Positions 39,138 through 48,482 of a DNA stretch of 64,000 nt are shown here, piece by piece. The stretch covers positions 1,054,001 through 1,118,000 of the forward strand of contig NZ_RJKQ01000001.1 in NCBI RefSeq assembly GCF_003751845.1, in the 5' to 3' direction. Each line of letters begins with the position of its first letter. Position 1 is the stretch's first letter. The position numbers were made by a program, and so were the translations under genes. Below the pieces are notes generated by a model. That model was not told where the DNA came from. It ran no database searches and was given only the letters and a program-made list of their open reading frames with translations. The stretch is from Enterobacter sp. BIGb0383 (GTDB lineage: Bacteria; Pseudomonadota; Gammaproteobacteria; Enterobacterales; Enterobacteriaceae).

Positions 39138-40337
39138 ATGTCTGCTTTCTCACTGAAAATGGATATTGCCGAAAACCGTTTTTTTACCGGGGAAACGTCA
39201 GCGCTGTTTTCCCGTCAGCAAGCGCAACAGGCGCGCCATTTCCATCAAAAAATCGCGGGTTATCAACCCACCCCGCTATATGCCCTCAACGCACTGGCGA
39301 GTCTTGTCGGCGTGCAAAAAATTCTGGTGAAAGATGAATCCCGGCGATTTGGCCTTAACGCCTTCAAGATGCTGGGTGGCGCTTACGCCATCGCCCGGCT
39401 GCTGTGCGAAAAATACCGACTGGATATCAACGCATTCTCGTTCGAAACGCTGAAATCCAGCATTCCGGAGAAAATGACCTTCGCCACCACAACCGATGGC
39501 AACCACGGGCGCGGCGTGGCATGGGCTGCGCAGCAGCTGGGGCAAAACGCGGTCATCTATATGCCCAAAGGCTCGGCTCAGGAGCGTGTCGACGTCATTC
39601 TGCGCCTGGGAGCGGAATGTATCGTAACCGACATGAACTACGACGACACGGTGCGTTTTACCCGGCAGACGGCGGAGAAAAACGGCTGGGAGGTCGTGCA
39701 GGATACGGCCTGGGAAGGCTATACCCGCATCCCGACCTGGATTATGCAGGGCTACGCCACGCTTGCCGACGAGGCCGTCGAGCAGATCGCCTCGATGGGT
39801 ATCGCCCGTCCGACGCACGTCTTCCTGCAGGCGGGAGTCGGTGCGATGGCCGGCGGCGTGCTGGGCTATCTGGCTGACGTCTACGGCGCAAAAAATCTGC
39901 ATACGGTTATCGTTGAACCTGAACTGGCGAACTGCATTTATCGCTCGGGCATAGAGGGTGAGATCGTTAACGTCGGCGGCGATATGGCCACCATTATGGC
40001 TGGCCTGGCCTGCGGTGAACCCAATCCGCTGGGCTGGGATATTCTGCGCAACTGCGCCACGCAGTTCGTCTCCTGCCCGGATGCCGTGGCAGCGCTTGGT
40101 ATGCGGGTACTCGGCAATCCGCTCAACAACGATCCACGCGTCATTTCCGGTGAGTCCGGCGCCGTCGGCGCGGGCCTGCTGGCCGCCGTACATTTCAACC
40201 CACAGCGCGAGGCGCTGATGCAGAAACTGAAGCTGGATAGCGATTCTGTCGTACTGATCATCAGCACCGAAGGCGACACCGACGTGAAGCACTATCGGGA
40301 AGTGGTCTGGGAAGGCAAGCATCCGGCAGCACAGTAA
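39138..40337 (+). CDS. ygeX: 2,3-diaminopropionate ammonia-lyase YgeX
   Basis: 399 aa, PLP enzyme of fold type II. PLP lysine in RFGLNAFKMLGGAYA, catalytic Asp residues in TTTDGNHGRGVAW and VVQDTAWEGYTR, Gly-rich phosphate loop QAGVGAMAGGV. Converts 2,3-diaminopropionate to pyruvate and two ammonia, giving nitrogen and carbon at the end of the purine route. Length equals E. coli YgeX (398). Confidence 0.96.
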   Translation: MSAFSLKMDIAENRFFTGETSALFSRQQAQQARHFHQKIAGYQPTPLYALNALASLVGVQKILVKDESRRFGLNAFKMLGGAYAIARLLCEKYRLDINAFSFETLKSSIPEKMTFATTTDGNHGRGVAWAAQQLGQNAVIYMPKGSAQERVDVILRLGAECIVTDMNYDDTVRFTRQTAEKNGWEVVQDTAWEGYTRIPTWIMQGYATLADEAVEQIASMGIARPTHVFLQAGVGAMAGGVLGYLADVYGAKNLHTVIVEPELANCIYRSGIEGEIVNVGGDMATIMAGLACGEPNPLGWDILRNCATQFVSCPDAVAALGMRVLGNPLNNDPRVISGESGAVGAGLLAAVHFNPQREALMQKLKLDSDSVVLIISTEGDTDVKHYREVVWEGKHPAAQ

Positions 40338-40368
40338 TTACCCCATCTAAGGACAGGAGAACGTATTC

Positions 40369-41580
40369 ATGGCTAAACAGATCCCTTTCAACCTCATCGT
40401 TGAAAAAGCAAACCACTATCAGAAAGAAATGACCCGCTTCCTGCGCGATATGGTCGCCATCCCCAGCGAAAGCAGCGACGAAAAGCGCGTCGTGCACCGC
40501 ATTAAAGAAGAGATGGAAAAAGTCGGTTTCGATAAAGTTGAAATTGACCCGATGGGTAATATCCTCGGCTATATCGGCCACGGCCCGCGCCTGATCGCAA
40601 TGGATGCCCATATCGATACTGTCGGGATCGGTAACATCAAAAACTGGGACTTTGACCCCTATGAGGGCATGGAGACCGATGAGCTGATCGGTGGCCGTGG
40701 CACCTCGGACCAGGAAGGGGGAATGGCCTCAATGGTCTATGCGGGAAAAATCATTAAAGACCTCGGTCTGGAAGATGAGTACACCCTGCTGATCACCGGC
40801 ACCGTTCAGGAAGAGGACTGTGACGGTCTGTGCTGGCAGTACATCATCGAGCAGTCCGGCATCCGCCCGGAGTTCGTGGTAAGCACGGAGCCCACAGACT
40901 GTCAGATTTATCGCGGCCAGCGAGGGCGGATGGAGATCCGTATCGACGTCCAGGGCATTAGCTGCCACGGCTCTGCGCCTGAACGCGGTGATAACGCCAT
41001 TTTCAAAATGGGGCCCATTCTGGGCGAACTGCAGCAGCTTTCGCAGAATCTCGGTAACGACGAATTCCTGGGCAAAGGCACGCTCACCGTTTCTGAAATA
41101 TTCTTTACCTCCCCAAGCCGCTGTGCCGTGGCCGACAGCTGCGCCGTCTCTATCGACCGTCGCCTGACCTGGGGCGAGACCTGGGAAGGCGCACTGGAAG
41201 AGATCCGCGCCCTGCCCGCCGTGCAGAACGTCGGGGCGGCGGTCTCCATGTACCACTATGATCGTCCCTCCTGGACCGGCCTGGTTTACCCCACAGAATG
41301 CTATTTCCCGACCTGGAAAGTAGAAGAGGACCATCACACCGTCCGCGCCCTGAGCAATGCCTATGAGGGTCTGTTTGGTAAAGCGCCGGTCGTCGATAAA
41401 TGGACCTTCTCCACGAACGGGGTTTCCATTATGGGCCGCCACGGCATTCCGGTTATCGGCTTTGGTCCGGGTAAAGAGCCGGAAGCCCATGCTCCGAACG
41501 AGAAAACCTGGAAATCCCATCTGGTGACCTGCGCCGCGATGTATGCCGCCATTCCGTTAAGCTGGCTGGCCACAGAATAA
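40369..41580 (+). CDS. ygeY: YgeY M20-family hydrolase
   Basis: 403 aa, cytoplasmic. M20 metallopeptidase/deacylase motifs: [10 protein letters not shown] (metal His and Asp), [12 protein letters not shown] (bridging Asp), TVQEEDCDG (catalytic Glu), [15 protein letters not shown] (dimerisation-domain His) and the C-terminal His in [10 protein letters not shown]. Probably cleaves an amide intermediate between the ureido acid and diaminopropionate steps. Member of the urate gene set. Confidence 0.94.
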   Translation: MAKQIPFNLIVEKANHYQKEMTRFLRDMVAIPSESSDEKRVVHRIKEEMEKVGFDKVEIDPMGNILGYIGHGPRLIAMDAHIDTVGIGNIKNWDFDPYEGMETDELIGGRGTSDQEGGMASMVYAGKIIKDLGLEDEYTLLITGTVQEEDCDGLCWQYIIEQSGIRPEFVVSTEPTDCQIYRGQRGRMEIRIDVQGISCHGSAPERGDNAIFKMGPILGELQQLSQNLGNDEFLGKGTLTVSEIFFTSPSRCAVADSCAVSIDRRLTWGETWEGALEEIRALPAVQNVGAAVSMYHYDRPSWTGLVYPTECYFPTWKVEEDHHTVRALSNAYEGLFGKAPVVDKWTFSTNGVSIMGRHGIPVIGFGPGKEPEAHAPNEKTWKSHLVTCAAMYAAIPLSWLATE

Positions 41581-41594
41581 ACGTTCTTGACCGT

Positions 41595-41617
41595 TCCCGC
41601 CGCCCTCGGCGGCGGGA
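41595..41617 (+). other. Intercistronic hairpin between ygeY and hyuA
   Basis: Perfect 10-bp GC stem TCCCGCCGCC / GGCGGCGGGA with a CTC loop. No T-run; a likely mRNA-stabilising or processing element. Confidence 0.5.
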
Positions 41618-41633
41618 CACTCCGGGGTATTCT

Positions 41634-43040
41634 ATGCGCTTACTGATAAAAAATGGCCTCATCGTTAACGCTGACGGACGGGCGAAACAGGATCTGCTGA
41701 TCGAAGAGGGCCTGGTCAAACGTCTTGCCGACAACATTGACGTTGAGCAGCCCTGCGACATCATTGATGCCGCCGGATGTTACGTGATGCCCGGCGGGGT
41801 CGATGTTCATACCCATTTCAATATTGATACCGGTCTTGCCCGCAGCTGCGATGACTTCTTCACCGGCACCCGTGCCGCCGCCTGCGGCGGGACGACCACC
41901 ATTGTTGACCATATGGGCTTCGGTCCGCCGGGCTGTCACCTGCGTCATCAGTTGGAGGTGTACCACGGATACGCCGCCTACAAGGCCGTTATCGATTACA
42001 GCTTTCACGGCGTGATCCAGCACGTTAACCCCGCCATTCTCGATGAAATCCCGATGATGGTCGAGGCGGGCATTAGCAGCTTCAAGCTCTACCTGACTTA
42101 TCAGTACAAACTCAATGATAACGACGTGCTGCAGGCCATGCGCCATCTGCATCGTGCCGGTGCGCTGACCACGGTGCATCCGGAAAATGACGCCGCCATT
42201 GCCCAGAGGCGCGCCGAGTTTATTACCGCCGGGAAGACGGCACCGCGCTACCACGCCCTGAGCCGTCCGCTGGAGTGCGAGGCCGAAGCAATTGCCCGCA
42301 TGATTAACCTCGCCCGGCTCGCCGGGAATGCGCCGCTCTATATCGTGCATCTCTCTAACGGCCTGGGGCTGGATTATCTGCGCCTCGCCAGAGCCCGGAA
42401 TCAACCCGTCTGGGTTGAGACCTGCCCGCAATATCTGCTGCTCGATGACCGCTGCTACGAACGGGAAGATGCGCTCAAATACCTGCTTAGTCCACCCCTG
42501 CGCAATGCGAGCCACAACGATGCCCTGTGGTGCGGTATTGCTGACGGTTCAATTGATACGGTTGCCACCGACCACTGCACCTTCTCGATGGCGCAGCGCC
42601 AGCAGATCTCCGAGGGTGACTTCAGCCGCTGCCCGAACGGCTTACCGGGGGTGGAAAACCGCCTGCTGCTGCTGTTCTCTCACGGCGTGATGAGCGGACG
42701 TATTTCACCTGAACGTTTCGTGGCGCTGACCAGTACCAACCCGGCGAAACTGTTTGGCCTGTGGCCGCATAAAGGCCAGCTGACACCCGGTTCTGACGCC
42801 GATGTGGTCATTATCGATCCGCAGCTCACCACCACCATTCGCCACGAGATGCTGCACGACAACGCCGACTACTCCCCGTGGGAAGGCTTTATCTGTCAGG
42901 GTGCCATCCGTCAGACCCTGTCCCGTGGTCGGGTGATTTTCGATAACGGCGTCTTTACCGGCCGCCCCGGTCAGGGCCGTTTTTTACGCCGCAACCCCTT
43001 TTCCGACGCTTACCTTTCCCTCAGTCACGCAGAGTATTAA
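41634..43040 (+). CDS. hyuA: D-phenylhydantoinase-type amidohydrolase HyuA
   Basis: 468 aa, usual for the family (461-465). Binuclear metal site: VDVHTHFNID, carbamylated Lys in SSFKLYLTYQ, later His in TTVHPEND and YIVHLSNG, and Asp in VATDHCTFS. Opens cyclic ureides. In the purine route it would hydrolyse a hydantoin-like ring product. Ribosome site TCCGGGG lies upstream. Confidence 0.94.
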   Translation: MRLLIKNGLIVNADGRAKQDLLIEEGLVKRLADNIDVEQPCDIIDAAGCYVMPGGVDVHTHFNIDTGLARSCDDFFTGTRAAACGGTTTIVDHMGFGPPGCHLRHQLEVYHGYAAYKAVIDYSFHGVIQHVNPAILDEIPMMVEAGISSFKLYLTYQYKLNDNDVLQAMRHLHRAGALTTVHPENDAAIAQRRAEFITAGKTAPRYHALSRPLECEAEAIARMINLARLAGNAPLYIVHLSNGLGLDYLRLARARNQPVWVETCPQYLLLDDRCYEREDALKYLLSPPLRNASHNDALWCGIADGSIDTVATDHCTFSMAQRQQISEGDFSRCPNGLPGVENRLLLLFSHGVMSGRISPERFVALTSTNPAKLFGLWPHKGQLTPGSDADVVIIDPQLTTTIRHEMLHDNADYSPWEGFICQGAIRQTLSRGRVIFDNGVFTGRPGQGRFLRRNPFSDAYLSLSHAEY

Positions 43041-43052
43041 AGAGAGGAGTCT

Positions 43053-43985
43053 ATGAGTAAAAAAATTGTTCTCGCCCTGGGCGGGAATGCGCTTGGTGAA
43101 GATCTTGCCGGGCAAATGCAGGCGGTGCAGCAGACCTCCCAGGCCATTGTGGATTTGATTGCCCAGGGTCACCAGGTCGTGGTAACGCACGGTAACGGCC
43201 CGCAGGTGGGGATGATTAATCTCGCCTTCGAAGCTGCCGCCCATACCGAAGCGCATACGCCGATGCTGCCGATGTCGGTGTGCGTGGCGTTGAGCCAGGG
43301 CTATATCGGCTACGATCTGCAAAATGCGCTGCGGGAAGCGCTACTCTCCCGCAATCTTGATACGCCGGTCGCGACGCTTATTACCCAGGTCGAAGTTGAC
43401 GCCAACGATGAGGCTTTCCGCAATCCGACGAAACCTATCGGCTCTTATTTCAGTAAAGAAGAGGCTGAAAAGCTGGCTCAGCAGGGCAATAGCATGATCG
43501 AGGATGCCGGTCGCGGCTATCGTCGCGTGGTCGCCTCACCGAAGCCCGTGGACATTATCGAAAAAGAGACGGTCAAAACGCTGATGAATGCCGGCCATGT
43601 AGTCATCACCGTGGGTGGCGGCGGGATCCCGGTGATTCGCGAGGGCAAACATCTGCGCGGTGCCAGTGCGGTCGTCGATAAGGACTGGGCCAGCGCCAGG
43701 CTGGCGGAGATGATCGATGCCGATATGCTGATTATCCTCACCGCCGTTGAAAAGGTCGCCATTAACTTCGGTAAACCCAATGAACAGTGGCTCGAAAAGC
43801 TCTCTCTCAGCGATGCCGAGCGCTTTATCGCCGAGGGTCATTTCGCCAAAGGCTCTATGCTGCCGAAAGTGGAAGCCGCCGCCGCTTTTGCCCGCTCGCG
43901 CCCCGGCCGCAAGGCGTTAATTACCGTATTGAGCAAAGCGAAAGAGGGAATTGAAGGAAAAACGGGGACGATTATCAGCCAGTGA
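43053..43985 (+). CDS. yqeA: Carbamate kinase-like protein YqeA
   Basis: 310 aa. KKIVLALGGNALGED, VVTHGNGPQVG, GGGGIPVIREGKHLRGASAV and VDKDWASARLAEMIDADMLI motifs of carbamate kinases. Makes ATP from carbamoyl phosphate, the energy-conserving step of the pathway. Last gene of the ygeW operon; ends before a convergent hairpin. Confidence 0.95.
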   Translation: MSKKIVLALGGNALGEDLAGQMQAVQQTSQAIVDLIAQGHQVVVTHGNGPQVGMINLAFEAAAHTEAHTPMLPMSVCVALSQGYIGYDLQNALREALLSRNLDTPVATLITQVEVDANDEAFRNPTKPIGSYFSKEEAEKLAQQGNSMIEDAGRGYRRVVASPKPVDIIEKETVKTLMNAGHVVITVGGGGIPVIREGKHLRGASAVVDKDWASARLAEMIDADMLIILTAVEKVAINFGKPNEQWLEKLSLSDAERFIAEGHFAKGSMLPKVEAAAAFARSRPGRKALITVLSKAKEGIEGKTGTIISQ

Positions 43986-43989
43986 AAGC

Positions 43990-44013
43990 CGTGCCGGGTT
44001 TTCACCCGGCACG
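43990..44013. terminator. Bidirectional hairpin between yqeA and the XdhC-family gene
   Basis: Perfect 10-bp stem CGTGCCGGGT / ACCCGGCACG with a 4-base loop between convergent genes. Short T/A flanks only. Confidence 0.65.
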
Positions 44014-44018
44014 TTAGC

Positions 44019-44888
44019 CTACTGGCACTCTTCCCCGGCGATAATTTTCAGCCTGTGCAGCGGCGGGTTGTCCTGCATCATCAGGCCACCAGCGGCATGG
44101 TTCTTCACCTGCAGAAGCTCAGCCAGGACGCTGATGGCAATTTCCTCCGGCGTCTCGGCACCAATGTTATACCCCACCGGCGCGTGCAATCGGGCGATGT
44201 CAGCCTCCGCAACGCCGCTCTCGCGTATCTGCTTTAAAAAGACCTGAACTTTGCGCTGGCTGGCCAGCAGGCCCAGCCAGGCGACCGGCTGAACAATCAG
44301 TTTATCCAGCGCGGCGCGATCCTGATTATTGGTCGCGATAAGCACAAAATCCTCCGCACGGACTGCCATTTTATCGACAACGTCAGCAAAGGTTTTTGCC
44401 GCGATTAAGTTGGCCGATGCAGGAAAACAGTCCGGATTCAGACTCTCTTCATAAATATCACCGACATAAATATCAAAATCCAGCAGCGCTGCCGCCCGGG
44501 CAACGGCGCGATTGACATGGCCCGCACCAATCAGCACCAGACGCGTCCGCAGCCCGTGGACGCTGATGTACACCGTCATTGCACCGCCACAGTCGGAGCC
44601 TACCGCATCACTCCCGCTACGCGCCATTCGTCCGTGAAACATTCTCGACGCCTTTTCGCTTAGTGCCTCAAGCGCCTCATCAATGACCTTGCGCTCAACC
44701 ATACCGCCGCCGATGGTGCCCACTATGGAGCCGTCGCTGCGCACCAGCATCTGCGCTGAATGCCGGGGCGTGGACCCCCGACTGTCTACAATCTGCGCCA
44801 GTGCAAATGGACGGTTCTGTTCCTCAAGCTTTGCTGCTTCTGCGAAGATATTCATAACAACCTCAGCCAGTTTGTTATTCTGATTCAT
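44019..44888 (-). CDS. XdhC/CoxI-family molybdenum cofactor insertion protein
   Basis: 289 aa from ATG 44888; the frame is open to 44915 but without a ribosome site. N-terminal XdhC part (LAQIVDSRGSTPRHSAQMLV, GTIGGGMVERKVI) and a C-terminal Rossmann part (RLVLIGAGHVNRAVARAAAL, IGAETPEEIAISVLAELL). The family carries and sulfurates Mo cofactor for xanthine-dehydrogenase-type enzymes, fitting the Mo-hydroxylase at 55395. Much shorter than the 541-aa E. coli YqeB that occupies a similar place. Confidence 0.9.
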   Translation of the reverse strand: MNQNNKLAEVVMNIFAEAAKLEEQNRPFALAQIVDSRGSTPRHSAQMLVRSDGSIVGTIGGGMVERKVIDEALEALSEKASRMFHGRMARSGSDAVGSDCGGAMTVYISVHGLRTRLVLIGAGHVNRAVARAAALLDFDIYVGDIYEESLNPDCFPASANLIAAKTFADVVDKMAVRAEDFVLIATNNQDRAALDKLIVQPVAWLGLLASQRKVQVFLKQIRESGVAEADIARLHAPVGYNIGAETPEEIAISVLAELLQVKNHAAGGLMMQDNPPLHRLKIIAGEECQ

Positions 44889-45377
44889 CCCTGCATCACC
44901 TTTGCCCTTACGCATATTCTCAGTTTGAGAAAAGCCAGGGACAAAAGGAGAGTCATAACGTCAACATCTTATGCACAATGCAATATCCGTGCACGTTAGC
45001 GGGATTCAACGTTAAAGCGTGAACGCCATCATCTTACCGGCCCCAAATATCGACAAGACGTGCACCAGATAGCCTTGTCAGATTGCAAATATAACAAGGC
45101 GGCGTGATAAAAAAGGCCGCACATTATCATTGTGATATTTTCTCTGTAGTTTTGAGAAATAACCCATCCTTGCCAAAAGGAGTGATTTTAATTCTCATTA
45201 AGCCATCGTGAAATTATTCCCCGCGCTCCCCTTACCTTCGACTTACTTCACAACTTCAGCAGATGGCAAGGCCTTAATTAAATAACTGGTGTGATTGTTG
45301 CTCCTCCTCTCCCGCTCCGTCGGAATGATGAACAGACCGGCAATGTCGATACCACTAATTAATCTAAGGAGAGGGTT
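44889..45377. promoter_or_regulatory. Divergent control region of the XdhC-family gene and ygfK
   Basis: 489 bases. Holds the ygfK sigma-54 promoter (45287-45302) and an upstream repeat TATCA-TTG-TGATA (45125-45137) about 155 bases before it, resembling half of the repeat upstream of ygeW. On the other strand 44979-44994 (GTGCACG-GATA-TTGCA) is a weak sigma-54-like match lacking the -24 GG. No coding sequence seen. Confidence 0.6.
45287..45302 (+). promoter_or_regulatory. Sigma-54 promoter of ygfK-ssnA
   Basis: TGGTGTG-ATTG-TTGCT: both invariant dinucleotides (GG at -24, GC at -12) at the correct distance, 76 bases before the ygfK ATG. Confidence 0.8.
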
Positions 45378-48300
45378 ATGGGAGACATTATGCGTCCCGT
45401 CCCGTTTGAGGAACTTTTGACGCGCATTTTCGATGAATATCAGAATCAAGGTTCGATATTCGGTATCCCCGAACGGCAGTTTTATTCGCCCGACACGCCG
45501 CAGCAGGTCAACGTATTTGGCGAGAATTGCGCAACGCCTGTCGGCCCGGCTGCGGGGCCGCACACTCAACTGGCACAGAACATTATCACCTCCTGGCTCA
45601 CCGGCGGACGGTTTATCGAACTGAAAACCGTGCAGATCCTCGATCGCCTTGAGCTGGAAAAGCCCTGCATCGACGCAGAAGATGAATGCTTTAACACCGA
45701 GTGGTCAACGGAGTTCACCCTGAAGAAAGCCTGGGACGAATACCTTAAGGCCTGGTTTATTCTCCATCTCCTGGAAGAGGTGTTCCCGCTGACGCCCGAT
45801 AAGAACGGCAGATCATTTATTTTCAATATGAGCGTTGGCTACAACCTCGACGGTATAAAACAGCCGCCGATGCAGGAATTTATCGACAGCATGATGGATG
45901 CGTCCGCCCATCCTAAATTTGCTCAGTACCGGGATACCCTCAACCGCTGGGTGCATGACGAAACGTTCATTACCCGTCTCAAACTGGAAACGCGCCGCTC
46001 GCGGCTGGAGGGCCTGGCCCAGCGGGTGCCCGCTACGCTGGTTCATGGCGTGACCCTTTCCACAATGCACGGCTGCCCGCCGGACGAAATTGAAGCCATC
46101 TGCCGCTATATGCTGGAGGAGAAGGATCTTAATACCTTCGTCAAGCTCAACCCGACCCTGCTGGGCTATCCACGCGTGCGTCAAATTCTCGACACCTGCG
46201 GCTTTGGCTATATTGGCCTTAGCGAAGAGTCCTTCGCACACGATCTCAAGTTAGGTCAGGCTCTGGAGATGCTTACCCGTCTGCTTGCGCTGGCACAAAC
46301 GCGCAATCTTGGCTTCGGCGTCAAGCTGACGAACACGCTGGGCACGATCAACCATAAAGGCGCGCTGCCGGGAAACGAGATGTATATGTCCGGCCGGGCC
46401 CTGTTCCCGCTGTCGATTAACGTCGCCGCCCTGCTCTCTCGTGAATTCGACGGCAAGCTGCCTATCTCCTATTCCGGCGGTGCCAGCCAGCTGAATATTC
46501 GCGACATTTTTGAAACGGGTATCCGCCCGATCACCATGGCAACCGACCTGCTAAAACCCGGCGGCTATCTGCGCCTGAGCGCCTGCATGCGCGAACTGGA
46601 AAACGCCGACGGCTGGGATATGACGCAGGTCGATGTCGCACGTCTGAACGCGCTGGCGGAAAAAGCCGTCAGCATGGCTTACACCCAGAAGCAATGGAAA
46701 CCAGAAGACCGTATTGACGTTGCCAGGCCGCTGCCGATGACCGACTGCTATGTCGCTCCCTGCGTCACCGCCTGCGCCATCAAGCAGGATATCCCGGAAT
46801 ATATTCGCCTGCTGGGCGAGCATCGCTACGCCGACGCGCTGGAGCTGATCTATCAACGGAATGCGCTACCGGCGATCACCGGCCATATCTGCGATCATCA
46901 GTGTCAGTACAACTGCACCCGCCTGGACTACGACAGCGCCCTGAATATCCGCGAACTGAAAAAAGTGGCGCTTGAGAAGGGCTGGGAGGAGTACCAGAAG
47001 CGCTGGCATAAACCGGCGGGATCCGGCGCTATGCATCCGGTCGCGGTCATTGGTGCCGGCCCGGCGGGACTGGCTGCGGGCTATTTCCTTGCCCGGGCGG
47101 GTCATTCGGTGACGCTGTTTGAACGTGAGGCCAGTGCCGGTGGCGTGGTGAAAAACGTCATTCCCGCATTCCGTATCCCCGGCGAGCTGATTCAGCAGGA
47201 TATTGATTTCGTGGTCAATCATGGCGTGAAGATTGAGTACGGCTGCGACCCGCATCTGACCGTTGAGAAACTGCAGCGGCAGGGCTTTCGCTATGTGCTG
47301 GTGGGAACCGGCACGGAAAAAAACAGCGGCGTGACGCTGTCCGGTGACAACCAGAATATCTACACCTCGCTGCAGTTCCTGCGCGAGTTCAATCGCGGCG
47401 ACAGCCTGCAACCGGGCAGGCACGTCGCCATCGTGGGTGCGGGTAATACCGCCATGGACTGCGCCCGTGCGGCACTTCGTATTCCCGGAGTGGAAACGGC
47501 CACCATTATCTATCGTCGCTCGCGGCAGGAGATGCCGGCCTGGCGTGAAGAGTACGAAGAAGCCCTGCAGGACGGCGTGCAGTTCCAGTGGCTCAGTAAC
47601 CCGGAGCAGTTCAACGCTGACGGCACGCTGATCGTGCGGGTTATGGCACTGGGCGAGCCCGATGAAAAAGGTCGTCGTCGTCCGGTTGCAACCGATGAAA
47701 CCCGCACCCTGCATATCGATATGCTGATCACGGCCATAGGCGAACAGCAGGACTGCGAGGCGCTGGCGGCAATGGGCATTCCACTGGATGCGCAGGGCTG
47801 GCCGGAGGTAAGCCCCGATGGTGAAACCCGTCAGGCAGGCGTCTTCCTGATTGGCGACGTGCAGCGAGGCCCCTCTTCTATCGTCTCGGCTATCGGCAAC
47901 GCCCGACGCGCCACGGATATCATTCTGGCGCGGGAAAATATCGCCAGCCATCACGGCAATAAGGCCTGGAGCAATGTCGACCCCGCCGATATCTATCTGC
48001 GCAAAGGTCTTATCGCCATCGATCGCGTCGATAAAGACGATCGCGACGCCTTTGTTGCCCAGGAGGTCAGCCGCTGTCTGGAGTGCAATTACATCTGCAG
48101 CAAGTGCGTCGACGTGTGCCCTAACCGCGCCAACGTCTCTGTGGCGGTACCGGGCTTTCAGAATCGCTATCAGACGTTGCACCTTGATGCGTACTGCAAT
48201 GAATGCGGAAACTGCGCTCAGTTCTGTCCGTGGCAGGGGAAACCCTACAAAGACAAAACCACCGTCTTCAGTCTGGAGCAGGATTTTATCAACAGCAGCA

Positions 48301-48482
48301 ATCCCGGGTTCTTCGTCGATGGCCATCGCGTTCACGTCCGTCAGGACGATCGTACCTGGCAGCTCGACATTAACGACGGGGGTCAGTTCAGGGACATTCC
48401 ACCGCAGCTGAATGCGATTTGTCGCATTATCAGCCATGTCCATCAGCACCATAACGCGCTACTGGGGGAGGTTGAACGATGA
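45378..48482 (+). CDS. ygfK: YgfK iron-sulfur flavin oxidoreductase
   Basis: 1034 aa (E. coli 1032). N-terminal dihydropyrimidine-dehydrogenase-like region (about 1-430), a GltD-like Fe-S helical region with CDHQCQYNCTRLDYDSALNI, an NAD(P)/FAD Rossmann pair (VAVIGAGPAGLAAGYFLARA and VAIVGAGNTAMDCARAALRI), and C-terminal 4Fe-4S clusters (CNYICSKCVDVCPN, CNECGNCAQFCP). Strong ribosome site AAGGAGAGGG. Member of the published anaerobic urate gene set, probably reducing a purine or pyrimidine-like intermediate with NAD(P)H. Older selenate-reductase labels come from phenotype, not from the fold. The ssnA start overlaps its stop. Confidence 0.95.
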   Translation: MGDIMRPVPFEELLTRIFDEYQNQGSIFGIPERQFYSPDTPQQVNVFGENCATPVGPAAGPHTQLAQNIITSWLTGGRFIELKTVQILDRLELEKPCIDAEDECFNTEWSTEFTLKKAWDEYLKAWFILHLLEEVFPLTPDKNGRSFIFNMSVGYNLDGIKQPPMQEFIDSMMDASAHPKFAQYRDTLNRWVHDETFITRLKLETRRSRLEGLAQRVPATLVHGVTLSTMHGCPPDEIEAICRYMLEEKDLNTFVKLNPTLLGYPRVRQILDTCGFGYIGLSEESFAHDLKLGQALEMLTRLLALAQTRNLGFGVKLTNTLGTINHKGALPGNEMYMSGRALFPLSINVAALLSREFDGKLPISYSGGASQLNIRDIFETGIRPITMATDLLKPGGYLRLSACMRELENADGWDMTQVDVARLNALAEKAVSMAYTQKQWKPEDRIDVARPLPMTDCYVAPCVTACAIKQDIPEYIRLLGEHRYADALELIYQRNALPAITGHICDHQCQYNCTRLDYDSALNIRELKKVALEKGWEEYQKRWHKPAGSGAMHPVAVIGAGPAGLAAGYFLARAGHSVTLFEREASAGGVVKNVIPAFRIPGELIQQDIDFVVNHGVKIEYGCDPHLTVEKLQRQGFRYVLVGTGTEKNSGVTLSGDNQNIYTSLQFLREFNRGDSLQPGRHVAIVGAGNTAMDCARAALRIPGVETATIIYRRSRQEMPAWREEYEEALQDGVQFQWLSNPEQFNADGTLIVRVMALGEPDEKGRRRPVATDETRTLHIDMLITAIGEQQDCEALAAMGIPLDAQGWPEVSPDGETRQAGVFLIGDVQRGPSSIVSAIGNARRATDIILARENIASHHGNKAWSNVDPADIYLRKGLIAIDRVDKDDRDAFVAQEVSRCLECNYICSKCVDVCPNRANVSVAVPGFQNRYQTLHLDAYCNECGNCAQFCPWQGKPYKDKTTVFSLEQDFINSSNPGFFVDGHRVHVRQDDRTWQLDINDGGQFRDIPPQLNAICRIISHVHQHHNALLGEVER

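Noticed and set aside
39276..40322. 348-codon open frame on the minus strand
   Set aside because: Antisense shadow of ygeX caused by codon bias.
44979..44994. Sigma-54 promoter for the XdhC-family gene
   Set aside because: GTGCACG-GATA-TTGCA has a good -12 but lacks the invariant GG at -24; kept only as a note.
46866..48452. 528-codon open frame on the minus strand
   Set aside because: Antisense shadow of ygfK, which has strong family matches throughout; the shadow has no motif of its own.
45378..48482. Label of YgfK as selenate reductase
   Set aside because: The domains fit a flavin/Fe-S reductase of the dihydropyrimidine-dehydrogenase/GltD type and there is no Mo-bisPGD domain, so a selenate-reductase catalytic role is not supported by sequence.
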